Source: Bryobacterales bacterium (GTDB lineage Bacteria > Acidobacteriota > Terriglobia > Bryobacterales > Bryobacteraceae). From it: a DNA stretch of 64,000 bases. The position numbers were made by a program, and so were the translations under genes. The first letter of the stretch is position 1; each line of letters opens with the position of its first letter. The stretch lies in assembly GCA_016789745.1 (NCBI GenBank), contig JAEUQF010000022.1, positions 1 through 64,000 of the forward strand, in the 5' to 3' direction. Of the stretch, positions 51,439 to 60,980 are shown in pieces. Below the pieces are notes generated by a model. That model saw nothing but the letters and a program-made list of their open reading frames with translations. It had not been told where the DNA came from and searched no databases.

Positions 51439-52282
51439 CCAGATCAGCGGCGTCCCAGTGGGACCAGTGTCCGGCGTTGGGGATGGTGACCAGGGTGAGC
51501 GGGGCGTCGATCCACTTCCAGGTATCGTTGAGGGCGCCGGGTAGCAGGGCCTTGTCGTTGAGTCCGTGGAAGAGCAGCACGGGCATTTTGGCGTTGGGAA
51601 CGCCGAAGGTGCTGTCTTTATAGGGCTCGCGCGGGTAGTTGCGCTTGTAGTAAGCAAGCATCGCTTCGATGTCGGAGCGGCGGAAGGCCTCCAGATACTT
51701 CTCGCGTTCGGCCTCCGGAGCCCACTGCGCCAGCGCTTCAGGCGTGAGTTTGGTGTGCGCGTCTTCCTGCTGGAAGTTGCGGGCGTAGGCGCTGTTCTTC
51801 TGCTGTTCGGGGTTGTTGGCGAGCTCGCGGCGCAGGCCATTCGGGTTGGGCAGATTGACGACGATGAGGCGTTCCACCATTTGGGGGACGGCGGTGGCGA
51901 CACTCCAGGCGATGGCGCCGCCCCAATCGTGGCCGACGATAACGGCCTTCTGCTTGCCGGTGTGTTTGATGACGGCCAGCACATCGCCCACCAGAAGCTT
52001 CATGTCGTAGTTTTCGACGCCCTTGGGCTTGTCGGAGAGGTTGTAGCCGCGCAAATCAAGGGCGGCTACCTGGTGGGTGGCGGCAAGCGCGGTCATCTGG
52101 TGGCGCCAGGAGTACCAGAAGTCCGGGAAGCCGTGGATCATGACGATGAGCGGGCCGCTGCCGAGCGTGGCGTAGTGGATCTTGACGCCGTTGTTTTCAG
52201 CGTAGGCGTGGGTGACCTGCTTGTCGAGATCGGCGGCTTGCATGTTCATGGTCAGAGCCCACGCCAGCAGCGCCTGTTTCAT
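51395..52282 (-). CDS. Secreted epoxide-hydrolase-like alpha/beta hydrolase
   Basis: A 295-residue hydrolase with an N-terminal signal ([15 protein letters not shown]). The oxyanion motif is [15 protein letters not shown]; the nucleophile D119 is in [11 protein letters not shown], as in epoxide hydrolases and haloalkane dehalogenases rather than serine esterases. The catalytic His is near 276 in NAGHWSHWD. The cap region carries lid tyrosines typical of epoxide hydrolases. Its ATG overlaps the stop of the D-threonine-aldolase-like gene (ATGA). Confidence 0.88.
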   Translation of the reverse strand: MKQALLAWALTMNMQAADLDKQVTHAYAENNGVKIHYATLGSGPLIVMIHGFPDFWYSWRHQMTALAATHQVAALDLRGYNLSDKPKGVENYDMKLLVGDVLAVIKHTGKQKAVIVGHDWGGAIAWSVATAVPQMVERLIVVNLPNPNGLRRELANNPEQQKNSAYARNFQQEDAHTKLTPEALAQWAPEAEREKYLEAFRRSDIEAMLAYYKRNYPREPYKDSTFGVPNAKMPVLLFHGLNDKALLPGALNDTWKWIDAPLTLVTIPNAGHWSHWDAADLVTATMKSWLALPMP

Positions 52283-53373
52283 TGGAGTTTGCCGCGGGCA
52301 GCGACTTTCCAGGTTTCGACCACTTCGTCGCCCCGCACGCCGTACACCTGTTCATGAAGGTTCATGGCGACGCAGATGTGGTTGGGGATGATGCGCACGC
52401 GGTCGCCGACCGAGAACTCCTTCTTGACGTTGCGCAGGTCGATGAAGCCATGCTCTTCGTTCATTTTGGTGAAGGTAGCGCTGGGGGCATCCACGATGTA
52501 GCCGAAGTGCACTTCGCTTGAGCCGGCCAGACGGTCGGAACTGAAGGTTTTCGAGCCGCCGTCGATGATCATCTGGCGGGGGCGGGCGGTGGAGACGACA
52601 GTGGTGACGATGGAGGCCGCGCAATCGCTGACGTCGCAGGCGCCCATGTTCCAGGTATTGCGGTCGTTGAAAATGTAGGTGCCGGGGCGGATCTCGGTGA
52701 GGCCCTTGATGCGGTGGGAGGAGAAGAGTGCGGGCGTGGAGCCGCCGCTAACGATCTCCAAAGGCAGGCCGGCTTTCTTCCAATCGGAGGTCATCTCCTG
52801 GACAAGGCTGGAGAGGTCGTTCAGTTGCTGCTCGCTCTCTTCGCCGCTGCTTTTGACATGGCCGGGATAGAAGGTAATGCCGCGGAGTTGCACCCAGGGC
52901 AGGCGGGCCACCTGGCGGCCGAGATCGAGGAGGGGTTCGCCGGGGGTGACACCCATGCGGTTGAGGCCGACGTCTGCTTCCACCAGGATGCCGATTTCCA
53001 CCTGGTGTTCGCGGGCGGCGTCGGAGAGCTGGCGGGCGGCGAAGAGGCTGTCGATGGCGACGGTGATTTTGGTCTTGCGGGCTACTTCCACCAGCCGCAG
53101 CAGCTTCTTGCGGCCGATGACCGGGTAGGCGACGAACAGCTCCTTAGGACTGGCTTCGAGCATGACTTCGGCCTCGCCGGTTTTGGCGACGGTAACGCCG
53201 GCCGCTCCAAGATCCATCTGCCTGCGGGCCAGTTGGGGGATTTTGTGGGTTTTGGTGTGCGGCTTGAGCTCCAGGCCATGTTCGCGGGCATAGGCGGCAA
53301 CGCGCTGGAGGTTGCGCTCCATGATGTCGAGGTCGATGACGATGGCTGGCGTGTCGAGTTCGGAAATGCGCAT
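52279..53373 (-). CDS. D-threonine aldolase / D-serine dehydratase-like PLP enzyme
   Basis: A 364-residue fold-type III PLP enzyme. The ATG yields [16 protein letters not shown], and the PLP lysine lies in PHTKTHK (residues 38-44). [16 protein letters not shown] and [11 protein letters not shown] are typical D-threonine-aldolase features, and the C-terminal part holds the metal-ligand histidine near [11 protein letters not shown]. It cleaves D-beta-hydroxy amino acids, or dehydrates D-serine, depending on the subgroup. It overlaps the epoxide-hydrolase-like gene by 4 nt. Confidence 0.87.
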   Translation of the reverse strand: MRISELDTPAIVIDLDIMERNLQRVAAYAREHGLELKPHTKTHKIPQLARRQMDLGAAGVTVAKTGEAEVMLEASPKELFVAYPVIGRKKLLRLVEVARKTKITVAIDSLFAARQLSDAAREHQVEIGILVEADVGLNRMGVTPGEPLLDLGRQVARLPWVQLRGITFYPGHVKSSGEESEQQLNDLSSLVQEMTSDWKKAGLPLEIVSGGSTPALFSSHRIKGLTEIRPGTYIFNDRNTWNMGACDVSDCAASIVTTVVSTARPRQMIIDGGSKTFSSDRLAGSSEVHFGYIVDAPSATFTKMNEEHGFIDLRNVKKEFSVGDRVRIIPNHICVAMNLHEQVYGVRGDEVVETWKVAARGKLQ

Positions 53374-53403
53374 GGTGTGCAAAGACGAAGATAGCAGGTT
53401 GGG

Positions 53404-55023
53404 TTACTGCTTCACGGCGGCGGCCAGCAGTTCCAGGTGCTCGGCGAAGGTGCTGGAACGGAGGATGCGCGTGCGCGGCGGCTGGGTGCCGTAGAACAGC
53501 TCAATGCGGTCGTTTTCCTTGACGGGGGTGGGCCTGCCGTTGATGAGGAGGACCATGGGTTTGGCGGCGAAGACGCTGACGGCTTTGTCGGCTTTGCCGA
53601 TGGTGCCTTCCTGGGTCCAGGCGCCGCGGTCGTCCATGGCGTTCATGATTTGGCGGATGTTGTCGGCGGTGGGTTTGGGAGTGCGCTGGCGGTCGCTCCA
53701 AGGGGAGAGGCCGTGGAGTTTGACGGGGCGTTTGAGGCTGGCTGGGCTCGCGGCGGCGATACGTTTGTAGTCGGCTTCGATGGCGGGGAGGCCGGCGCCG
53801 CTGGTGATGACGCCATAGTGGGTGATGACGGATTCGTCGGTGTAGGCGAGCTGGTAGCCGTCAGGGCGAAGGCTGGGGCCCCCGGCGACACTGATCATAG
53901 TGCCCTTGGTGATGTAGAGGGGCTTGTTGGTCTTCAGTTCGTAGAAGCGGGCGATGGCGGGCTCCTTGACGCGGCGGCGCGATTCCGATGGCGTGCTGGT
54001 GGGGGGCAGGAGGGAGCGTTTCAGATAATCGAGGGCGCGCGGGATGGGTTCCAGGTATTTGCGATTGCCGGTTTCGCCGTAGAGGAGCATGAGCAGGCGG
54101 AGGATGCCCTGGCTTTCGCCGCCGGTGACGGAGGGCGGTTCGAAGACGCGGGCCCAGGCCGGGTGCATGTCGGCGTCGTATTGTTGGGCCCAGGCGGGCT
54201 GCGGATCGGGCATCTGGGCGAGGAGGATGAACTGGCCGCCCTTTTCAGCGGAAGCGAGGTAGCGCGGCTCGTTGTAGATGCGCGCGGCTTCCAGCATCAT
54301 GTCGATGCAGTCGGCGGTGGTGTTGTCGTTGAAGGTGTAGTGATGGCGGTAGTTCTCGCCGGGCCACTGGCGGGGCCAGGATTCGGGGTAGCTGGCCTTC
54401 TTGACAGGGAACTTGGCGGGGTCGGGCGGTTCGGAGAAGCGCTGCGGCCAGGCGCCGACGGGGTATTGGACTTTAATGAGGCTGTCGAGGGCGAAGCGGG
54501 CGGCTGCGTGGATGGCGGCGTCTTTGAATTGGAGGGCGTGGTCCAGGCGCATGAGGAAGCGGACATTGGCCTGGGTGACGTTGTCGTCGAGAGTGGTGAC
54601 AACGCGCGAGCGGACGGCGCAGTTGTTGTCGGCGCGGTAGGGGATTTTTTTACGCTCTTCGGGGCGGAACTCGATGTGGTAGTCCCAGCCGCCGGAGCAG
54701 AGCTGGCCGTTGACGAGAAGATTGCCGGCGCGGCGGGCGGCGTCGAGGAAGAGTTGATCGCCGGTGGCATCGAAGGCTTCGAGAAAAGCCATGGCGACGC
54801 TGGGCGTGCCTTCGCGCTGGAGTTCCACCTGGTGCGGGGTTTCCGTCTGTTCCGAACGGCCGTAGCTGAGGTCGTCGGTATACGAAAAGTGATAGCCGCC
54901 GTGGGTGGAGACCTGGTTGGCGTAGAAGGCGCCGGCCTTTTTCATGGCGGCGAGGATCTGGTCGCGGGGCGGCATCTGGGCGAAGGCAGAGGCGGCGAGG
55001 AGGAGAACCAGGAGTGCAGGCAT
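53404..55023 (-). CDS. PL10-like secreted pectate lyase
   Basis: A 539-residue exported protein (signal LLVLLLAASAFAQ). The helical toroid region contains the family-10 hallmarks: YPVGAWPQRF, HYTFNDNTTADCIDMMLEAARI, MPDPQPAWAQQYD, HPAWARVFEPPSVTGGESQGILRLLM. Polysaccharide lyase family 10 cleaves polygalacturonate by beta-elimination. The C-terminal 190 residues are less familiar and may be a separate module. The presence of sugar-acid dehydrogenase and arabonate-dehydratase-like enzymes in this window fits plant polymer use. Activity on pectin itself is inferred. Confidence 0.82.
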   Translation of the reverse strand: MPALLVLLLAASAFAQMPPRDQILAAMKKAGAFYANQVSTHGGYHFSYTDDLSYGRSEQTETPHQVELQREGTPSVAMAFLEAFDATGDQLFLDAARRAGNLLVNGQLCSGGWDYHIEFRPEERKKIPYRADNNCAVRSRVVTTLDDNVTQANVRFLMRLDHALQFKDAAIHAAARFALDSLIKVQYPVGAWPQRFSEPPDPAKFPVKKASYPESWPRQWPGENYRHHYTFNDNTTADCIDMMLEAARIYNEPRYLASAEKGGQFILLAQMPDPQPAWAQQYDADMHPAWARVFEPPSVTGGESQGILRLLMLLYGETGNRKYLEPIPRALDYLKRSLLPPTSTPSESRRRVKEPAIARFYELKTNKPLYITKGTMISVAGGPSLRPDGYQLAYTDESVITHYGVITSGAGLPAIEADYKRIAAASPASLKRPVKLHGLSPWSDRQRTPKPTADNIRQIMNAMDDRGAWTQEGTIGKADKAVSVFAAKPMVLLINGRPTPVKENDRIELFYGTQPPRTRILRSSTFAEHLELLAAAVKQ

Positions 55024-55072
55024 CGGTGGCTACTTTATCACTTTGGCGTAAAGCTTCTAAGGTGGGTAGCCG

Positions 55073-56887
55073 ATGGTAGGGGAGGTGCGCGCGCCGAGCC
55101 CTATGTTGTCGCGGTTTTCGAGAGTGCTGCCGTGGTTGACCGTGCCGCTGGCACTGGTGTCAATCCTGGTGACGTTGTCACTGTTGAATGAGAACCAGCG
55201 GACGTCGTTGCTGATCGTAACCTGCTGCATGCTGGGCGTGGTCCCGGTGGTGCTGTTTCAGGGGTATCGAAAGGACCTGCGCGAGCGCGACGAAACCAAA
55301 CAGGCGTTGGAGCAAAGCGAGGAGCGCTACCAGAGATTTCTGGCCGGAGTGCCGGTGCCGTTGGTAATCTGCCGGAAGGGGCGGATTCTGCAGGCGAATG
55401 CGGCGTTTGAGCAGTTAGTGGAAGCGCCGGCGGGATCGGTGGTGGGGCGCAAGTTCAACGAGTGGATGGACCTGGTCACGCGGGATGGCGGTGAGCGGGA
55501 GTTGGTAGAGGCCGAGCACCGGCGGCAGGTGCGCACCCTGGTGGACCAGCAGTTGGTGGCGGCGGGCGGCAAGCGGGTGGCGGTGGAAATTGCGGCATTG
55601 CCGGCCGAGCACCAGGGGGAGCCCGCGATGCAGTTGTTCGTGCGCGATGTGAGCGACCGGAAACAGGCGCGGGCGGCCGAGGCGGAAGCCAGGGAACAGA
55701 TCGCGCGGGCGGAGTCGGCGAAGGGTGAGTTTCTGGCCAGTGTGAGCCACGAGATCCGGACGCCGATGAATGCGATTCTGGGGTTCAGCGGGCTGCTGCT
55801 GGACACGCCTGTGAGCGAGAAACAGCGCGGGTATCTGGAGACGGTGAGGCGGTCGGCGGACCAGTTGTTGTCGATGTTCAATGACGTTCTGGATATGGCG
55901 AAGCTGGAGGCGGGGCAACTGGCCCTGGAGCCGGCCGGTTTCGACCTGGAACAGATGCTGGAAGAGCTGCTGCAGTGGATGGAGCCGCAGGCGCGCGGGA
56001 AGGGCATCCAGGTATCGCTGATCTATGCCCCGGAGGTGCCGCGGCTGGTGGTGTGCGACGCGGGCCGCATCCGGCAGATCACGCAGCATCTGGTGGAGAA
56101 CGCCATTCGGTTCACTGATCGTGGGCGGGTGCTGGTGGCGGTGGAAGAAGAGCGGCGGGGCGACGATTCGACGCTGCTGCGGTTTTCGGTGAGCGATACG
56201 GGGTCGGGCATTCCGTATGAGCAGCAGAAGCGGATGTTCCAGATGTTCTCGGCCGGCGAGGTGGGGGTGCGGCGGACGCAGGGCGGACTGGGCCTAGGCT
56301 TGGCGCTGGTGCGACGTCTGGTGGAGCAGATGAATGGGTCAGTGGGTGTGGTGAGCAAGCCGGGATTGGGGTCGACGTTTCACTTCCGGTTGCCGCTGCC
56401 GCTGGCTGGTCCGGATAGCCGGCCGCGAGCCGATGCACCGGAGCGGTCGGTGTCGCCGGCCATTGACGGGGAACTGTTCCTTGGACGGCGGGTGTTACTG
56501 GTGGACGACAATGCCAGCAACCAGCAATTAGGAGCCGCGCTGCTGGAGCGGTTCGGCGCACGGGTGGATCTGGCGGCGAACGGAGCCGAGGCGGTGCAGA
56601 TGGCGGACCGGCTGCCGTACGATGCCATATTCATGGACTGCCAGATGCCGGAGATGAACGGCTATGAGGCGACAGCGGAGATCCGGCGCCGTGAGGTGGG
56701 CCGCCGGCGGACGCCGATCGTGGCAATGACGGCGAACTGCTTCCATGGGGACAAGGAGCGGTGCCTGGAGGCGGGCATGGACGACTACATCGGCAAGCCG
56801 GTGGACGTGCTGGACTTGCGGAACCTGTTGTTGGCCCTTTCGAACGCGAATTTCGACGCCCCGAGCGCAAACGACAGGCCGCTGTAG
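55073..56887 (+). CDS. Hybrid histidine kinase (TM-PAS-HK-REC)
   Basis: A 604-residue membrane sensor. Two helices are at about 19-38 and 46-64, a PAS domain at 80-200, HisKA with phospho-acceptor H226 (SVSHEIRTPMN), HATPase with DTGSGIP and GGLGLGLAL, and a C-terminal receiver with D522 in IFMDCQMPEMNGYEA and DDYIGKPVD. A second ATG 10 codons downstream has a GGGGAGG-like element upstream and may be the true start. No cognate output regulator lies next to it. Its 3' end overlaps the end of the convergent GT2 gene by about 100 nt. Confidence 0.9.
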   Translation: MVGEVRAPSPMLSRFSRVLPWLTVPLALVSILVTLSLLNENQRTSLLIVTCCMLGVVPVVLFQGYRKDLRERDETKQALEQSEERYQRFLAGVPVPLVICRKGRILQANAAFEQLVEAPAGSVVGRKFNEWMDLVTRDGGERELVEAEHRRQVRTLVDQQLVAAGGKRVAVEIAALPAEHQGEPAMQLFVRDVSDRKQARAAEAEAREQIARAESAKGEFLASVSHEIRTPMNAILGFSGLLLDTPVSEKQRGYLETVRRSADQLLSMFNDVLDMAKLEAGQLALEPAGFDLEQMLEELLQWMEPQARGKGIQVSLIYAPEVPRLVVCDAGRIRQITQHLVENAIRFTDRGRVLVAVEEERRGDDSTLLRFSVSDTGSGIPYEQQKRMFQMFSAGEVGVRRTQGGLGLGLALVRRLVEQMNGSVGVVSKPGLGSTFHFRLPLPLAGPDSRPRADAPERSVSPAIDGELFLGRRVLLVDDNASNQQLGAALLERFGARVDLAANGAEAVQMADRLPYDAIFMDCQMPEMNGYEATAEIRRREVGRRRTPIVAMTANCFHGDKERCLEAGMDDYIGKPVDVLDLRNLLLALSNANFDAPSANDRPL

Positions 56888-57795
56888 AAGAGATAGAAGA
56901 CGAACAGCGGCACGGTTCGGAGCGCGAACCACCAGCCTCGTTTGGCGGCGAAAAACGCGAAAATGCGGCGGTTAAGGGCCAGGATAAGGGCGAGGGCGGC
57001 CAGGCTGATGGGCCAGAGTCCGGCGATGAGTGCCAGCAGCAGGATGGCCACCGACGCCACCGAGATCCGTTGCGAGGTGCCGGTGTTGAGGTCGTCCGGC
57101 ATGCGGCCGTCGCGGAGGATGAGTTCAGTCCAGGTCATGCCGCGCAGGAAGACGTCGGTGCGCACCATGGTGGCAAGGGTCCAACGCTTGCGGTGTTGGA
57201 CACGGATGGTGGGATCGAGCGCGATGCGCTTGCCTGCGTCGTTCAGGCGGTAGCCCAGTTCGATATCTTCGATCCCTTTCCAGTTGCCGGCAAAGCCATT
57301 GACGGCGAAGAAGGCGTCGCGGCGGAGGGCACCGCAACCGGCCCAGAAGGTGCTGGCGCGGGGGCGTCCAGTCTGGTGGTAGAAGCTGTGCATCAGGTTC
57401 CGGTATTGGGAGAGGAACTGGGGGTGATGGGGCTGGTCGTCATAGGAGCCCATGATGCCGTCGAGCGTTGGGTCTTCAAAGGCTGCGGCGAGGCGGGCGA
57501 GGGTGTCGGGGTGGGCCACGACGTCGGCATCGAGGAAGACCAGGATGGGGGCGCGGGCGGCGGCGGCTCCGGCGTTGCGGGCGCGGGAGGCTCCCGCGTG
57601 GGCAGTGCGTATTACGGTGGGCTTCAGGGGATGGGCGGCGGCCAATTCCCCAGTGCCGTCCGATGAGCCGTCATCGACGACGAACAGTTCAAAATCCTGA
57701 CAGGACGAACGTGTCAGCCCGTCGAGAGCGGCGGCAATGTCGGCCGCGGCATTGTAGGCGGGTAGGATGACGCTCAAAGCGGGGCCGTGCGGCAT
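56785..57795 (-). CDS. Family 2 glycosyltransferase
   Basis: A 336-residue GT-A enzyme: LSVILPAYNAAADI at the N-terminus, VVDDGSSDGTGEL for UDP-sugar binding, the DxD-like FLDADVV, and the acceptor-side GCGALRRDAF and GIEDIELGYRL (ED motif). Two or three C-terminal helices (ISVASVAILLLALIAGLWPI, VPLFVFYLFYSG) anchor it to the membrane. Acceptor unknown; cell-surface polysaccharide or glycolipid synthesis is likely. Its last ~34 codons overlap the 3' end of the convergent hybrid kinase gene. Confidence 0.87.
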   Translation of the reverse strand: MPHGPALSVILPAYNAAADIAAALDGLTRSSCQDFELFVVDDGSSDGTGELAAAHPLKPTVIRTAHAGASRARNAGAAAARAPILVFLDADVVAHPDTLARLAAAFEDPTLDGIMGSYDDQPHHPQFLSQYRNLMHSFYHQTGRPRASTFWAGCGALRRDAFFAVNGFAGNWKGIEDIELGYRLNDAGKRIALDPTIRVQHRKRWTLATMVRTDVFLRGMTWTELILRDGRMPDDLNTGTSQRISVASVAILLLALIAGLWPISLAALALILALNRRIFAFFAAKRGWWFALRTVPLFVFYLFYSGLSFALGASKFAFERANNRFRKSSTSTGLPM

Positions 57796-57876
57796 GGCGT
57801 GCGACGCTTGACATTGGCGTCCAGGCTATTTTATCGTGCTAATTCGACTTTCACATGGCAAAGGCGCAAGGATTCC

Positions 57877-58320
57877 ATGGATCAACTGGGTACTGACCCG
57901 AACGGAATAGGTTCACGGTGGGAAGCCGTTTACCGATCCGAGTTGACCAGCGTCGACGAAGCTGAAGCGCAAGTGGTCGCCCTGGCCGAGAAGTATGGGT
58001 TTGATGAGGATGACCTGCACAAGATTGGCATCGCGCTCCGCGAGGGGATGGTGAATGCCGTCGTCCATGGAAACAAGTACAGCGCCGAGAAGCAGGTATT
58101 CCTGACCGTGGTTCGTCAGGAAGAGGGTCTGTCGGTGATCATTCGCGACCAGGGGGCGGGCTTTGACCTGTCGCAGGTGCCGGATCCGCTGGCGCAGGAG
58201 AACCTGCTGCGGGAATCCGGGCGCGGGATCCTGCTGATGCAGGCCTTTATGGATGAGTTCCAGGTGCGGCGCCTGAGCGATGGCACCGAGATCACGATGG
58301 TGAAGTACCAGGCTTCTTGA
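57877..58320 (+). CDS. RsbW-like anti-sigma factor / serine kinase
   Basis: A 147-residue protein of the GHKL ATPase fold. The ATG with AAGGA upstream is chosen over a farther in-frame one. N-box: LREGMVNAVVHGNKY; G1: DQGAGFDLSQV; G2: SGRGILLMQAF. It is the typical RsbW/SpoIIAB size and layout and should phosphorylate the STAS partner encoded just downstream, or capture a sigma factor. No RsbU phosphatase or sigma-B-like gene is seen here. Confidence 0.9.
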   Translation: MDQLGTDPNGIGSRWEAVYRSELTSVDEAEAQVVALAEKYGFDEDDLHKIGIALREGMVNAVVHGNKYSAEKQVFLTVVRQEEGLSVIIRDQGAGFDLSQVPDPLAQENLLRESGRGILLMQAFMDEFQVRRLSDGTEITMVKYQAS

Positions 58321-58383
58321 GCGTTTCAAGGCGCCGTATCCGAGTTTGGAAGCGAAGCGAATTTGGTAGGAGGATAAGAGACT

Positions 58384-58728
58384 GTGAGCGTGAAACTCAG
58401 CACCCGTCAAGTCGGGGATGTAACCGTAATTGACGCCGCCGGGCGGATTACGTTGGGCGAAGGCACCAGCACCTTGCGCGATGCCATCCGCGACTCCGTG
58501 AGTGGCGGCCACAAGAAGATTCTGTTGAACCTGGGCGAGGTCAACTACATTGACAGCTCGGGGATTGGTGAACTGGTTTCGGCCTTCACCACGGTTACCA
58601 ACCAGGGTGGGCAGTTGAAGCTCCTGAGCCTGAACAAGCGCATCCAGGATCTGCTGCAGATCACCAAGCTGTACACGGTGTTCGAGGCGTTTGACGACGA
58701 AGCGGCGGCGATTCGCAGCTTCTCGTAA
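58384..58728 (+). CDS. STAS-domain anti-sigma factor antagonist (RsbV-like)
   Basis: A 114-residue STAS-domain protein; the GTG start is preceded by AGGAGG. The motif NYIDSSGIGEL contains the phosphorylatable serine (58/59) that RsbW-type kinases modify. Its phosphorylation state controls whether it sequesters RsbW. A strong terminator follows. The close spacing to the RsbW-like gene indicates one transcript. Confidence 0.92.
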   Translation: MSVKLSTRQVGDVTVIDAAGRITLGEGTSTLRDAIRDSVSGGHKKILLNLGEVNYIDSSGIGELVSAFTTVTNQGGQLKLLSLNKRIQDLLQITKLYTVFEAFDDEAAAIRSFS

Positions 58729-58756
58729 CGTCCTGTAAAATCGAGGATTCCAGACA

Positions 58757-58797
58757 ACTCCCTTCCGTTGCCCGCGCAGCGGAGGGGAGTTTCTTTT
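58757..58797 (+). terminator. Rho-independent terminator after the RsbW/RsbV pair
   Basis: A 14-bp stem ACTCCCTTCCGTTG / CAGCGGAGGGGAGT, with two G-U pairs, a 6-nt loop and a following TTCTTTT run. It ends the two-gene anti-sigma operon. The stem would also form on the minus strand, before the end of the convergent propeller gene. Confidence 0.9.
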
Positions 58798-58806
58798 GGG
58801 TTGGGG

Positions 58807-59886
58807 TCAGGCGCCGAGGCAGATGAGCTTGCCGTCCTGGGTGGCGACGACTACCTTGCCGTCGGCCAGGGCCGGGCTGGCAGAGACCGGGGCGCCGGCT
58901 TCGAACTCGAACAACTTGGTGCCCTTATTGGCATCGAGCACGTAGAGGCGGCCGTCATTGGAGCCGATGTAGACCTTGCCGCCGGCCACCGCGGGCGATG
59001 ATTCTACGCGGGCGCGGGTGGTGAACTCCCAGAGCGGCTTGCCGGACTTGGCGTCGAAGGCATGCACGATCTTGTCGCGGCCGCCGAGGATGACCTTGCC
59101 TTCCCAGATCGCCGCCGAGGAATAGAACGGAAACTTGCGGGTCGGGTGTTCGTAGCGCCATGCGATCTTCTTTGCCTTGCGGTCCAGGCCCAGCACTTCG
59201 TTGGCGTAGGTGCCGACGAAGAACAGGTCGCCGAGGATGGCCGGCGAGGCGCCCATGTAGGAGCCGGTCTTGATCTCGTAGACTTCCTTGCCGTCCTTGA
59301 TGTTGATGGCGCGGAAGATGCCGTCGCAGCCGGAGACATAGGTGACGCCGCCCTCCACGGCGGCGGTGGCGTGCACCGGGCCGCTGGTGGCGAAAGTCCA
59401 GAGGTTCTTGCCGGACTTCAGGTGGATGGCGTGGAGGCTGCCGTCGTAGGAGCCGATGAGCACGCGATCTTCGACGATAACTGGCGATGCCTTCACTTCG
59501 CCGCCGGTGGAGTACGTCCAGAGACCCTTGCCGTCGGCGGCGTTGACACCATGCACGACGCCGGAGAGGTCGCCGATGACGACGATGCCGCCGGCCACCG
59601 CGGGCGTCGATTCGCCGACACCCTCCTTGGTCTTGTACTTCCACTTGAGCTTGCCGGTGGCGAGGTCGACGGCGATGAGTTCGGCGGTGCCGGCGCCGAT
59701 GTAGACGGTGCCGTTGTCAATGGCAGGGGAGGATTCGATCACGTCGCCCGCTTCCCAGGTCCACAGCACCTTGAGCTGTGCGGGAACGCTGGCGGTGCTG
59801 ACGCCGGTCAGAGCGGGGTTGCCGCGGAATTGCGGCCATTGCCCGTAGAGGGCGGTGGAGAGCAGCAGAGTGGCTAGAAGGCGCAT
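58807..59886 (-). CDS. Secreted PQQ-type beta-propeller protein (BamB-like repeats)
   Basis: A 359-residue exported protein; GGGAGA precedes the ATG and signal peptide RLLATLLLSTALYGQ follows. Propeller repeats are obvious, e.g. ESSPAIDNGTVYIGAG, ESTPAVAGGIVVIGD, ASPVIVEDRVLIGSYDG, HATAAVEGGVTYVSG, and ESSPAVAGGKVYIGSNDGR. The family includes BamB and PQQ-dehydrogenase propellers; no PQQ-binding or catalytic residues can be assigned. It overlaps the end of the iron alcohol dehydrogenase gene by 13 nt. Confidence 0.86.
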   Translation of the reverse strand: MRLLATLLLSTALYGQWPQFRGNPALTGVSTASVPAQLKVLWTWEAGDVIESSPAIDNGTVYIGAGTAELIAVDLATGKLKWKYKTKEGVGESTPAVAGGIVVIGDLSGVVHGVNAADGKGLWTYSTGGEVKASPVIVEDRVLIGSYDGSLHAIHLKSGKNLWTFATSGPVHATAAVEGGVTYVSGCDGIFRAINIKDGKEVYEIKTGSYMGASPAILGDLFFVGTYANEVLGLDRKAKKIAWRYEHPTRKFPFYSSAAIWEGKVILGGRDKIVHAFDAKSGKPLWEFTTRARVESSPAVAGGKVYIGSNDGRLYVLDANKGTKLFEFEAGAPVSASPALADGKVVVATQDGKLICLGA

Positions 59887-60968
59887 TCGTAGATCTCCCT
59901 TGCGCCCGCGGCATCGAAGGGGCGCGGATTGAAGCGGCCAGTCCATTGTTGGGCGGCGGCTTCGGCTAGAGCGGGGATGTGTTCGGCGCTGACGCCGGCA
60001 TCGCGGAGGCGCGTGGGCAGGCCGGCGGCCTGAGCCAGATCCAGCAGGCGGAGTGGCAGGTCGGCGTGCAGGGCGCCGTATTCGGGGTTGCCGTTCCATT
60101 CGACTACATGGCGCAGTAGCAACGCGATGGCGACGCCGTGCACGGTGCCGTAACGGGCCGTCAGCGGGTTTGCGCAGGCATGCGTGGCGCCGAGCATCGA
60201 GTTCTCGATTGCCATCCCCGCCAGATGAGAGCCGAGCAGCATCTGCCCCATGGCTTCTATGTTTTCGGGCTGGCGCAGCACGGTTTCAAAGCAATCGTGG
60301 ATGAGCCGGAAGGCCTGTTGGGAATAGGCCAGCGAGAAGGGATTGCGTTTGGTGGTGACCCAGGTTTCCACGGCGTGGGAAAGCGCATCGTAGCCGGCGG
60401 TGGCGCGTACGGCGGGCGGTGCGGTGAGGCACAGTTCTGGATCGAGCAGGGCGATGCGGAAGGCGGCCTTCGGGTCGCCGCAGGCCATTTTGACGTGCGT
60501 GGCGGCGTCCGAGATCAGGGCGTAGGTTTGGGCTTCGCTGCCCGTGCCCGCGGTGGTGGGGATGCCGATCATGGGCAGCATGGGGCGGTCGGCTTTGCCC
60601 CATCCCCAGTAGCGCTTCATGGGGGCGCCGTTGGTGTAGACGAAATTGACGCCCTTGGCGGTATCCAGGCTGCTGCCGCCGCCGAGTGCGATGATGCTGT
60701 CGGCCAGGGCCTGGCGGGCGGCTTCCGCGCCTGCCTCCACCATGGCGGTGTCGGGATTCGCGTCGAAGTCATGGAAACAGGTAACGCTGAGGCCCTCGGC
60801 TTCGAGCAGGGCGCGGGCCCGGTCGACATAACCGGCGGCGCGCACGCCCTGGTCGGCCACCAGCAGCACGCGCTGGAAGCCCTGGTGCCGGGCCAGGGTG
60901 CCGATTTCGGCAAGACGTCCGGGTCCAAAGACAACGCGGTTTAACGGGGTGAAGTCGAACGGCTGCAT
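59874..60968 (-). CDS. Iron-containing alcohol dehydrogenase
   Basis: A 364-residue enzyme of the type III alcohol dehydrogenase family. Nucleotide-binding segment: IIALGGGSSLDTAKG, with PTTAGTGSEA following. Metal ligands are expected in GYDALSHAVETWV and GATHACANPLTARYGTVHGVA, and both motifs are intact. It reduces or oxidises an alcohol or aldehyde with NAD(P). It sits in a minus-strand operon after the amidohydrolase gene; the propeller protein follows it. Confidence 0.9.
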   Translation of the reverse strand: MQPFDFTPLNRVVFGPGRLAEIGTLARHQGFQRVLLVADQGVRAAGYVDRARALLEAEGLSVTCFHDFDANPDTAMVEAGAEAARQALADSIIALGGGSSLDTAKGVNFVYTNGAPMKRYWGWGKADRPMLPMIGIPTTAGTGSEAQTYALISDAATHVKMACGDPKAAFRIALLDPELCLTAPPAVRATAGYDALSHAVETWVTTKRNPFSLAYSQQAFRLIHDCFETVLRQPENIEAMGQMLLGSHLAGMAIENSMLGATHACANPLTARYGTVHGVAIALLLRHVVEWNGNPEYGALHADLPLRLLDLAQAAGLPTRLRDAGVSAEHIPALAEAAAQQWTGRFNPRPFDAAGAREIYECAF

Positions 60969-60980
60969 GCGGCGTTGAAG

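Noticed and set aside
53437..55191. Open plus-strand frame of 584 codons opposite the PL10-like gene
   Set aside because: Extremely biased Gly/Ala/Asp/Glu/Val composition and no domain; the minus frame has a signal peptide and PL10 motifs.
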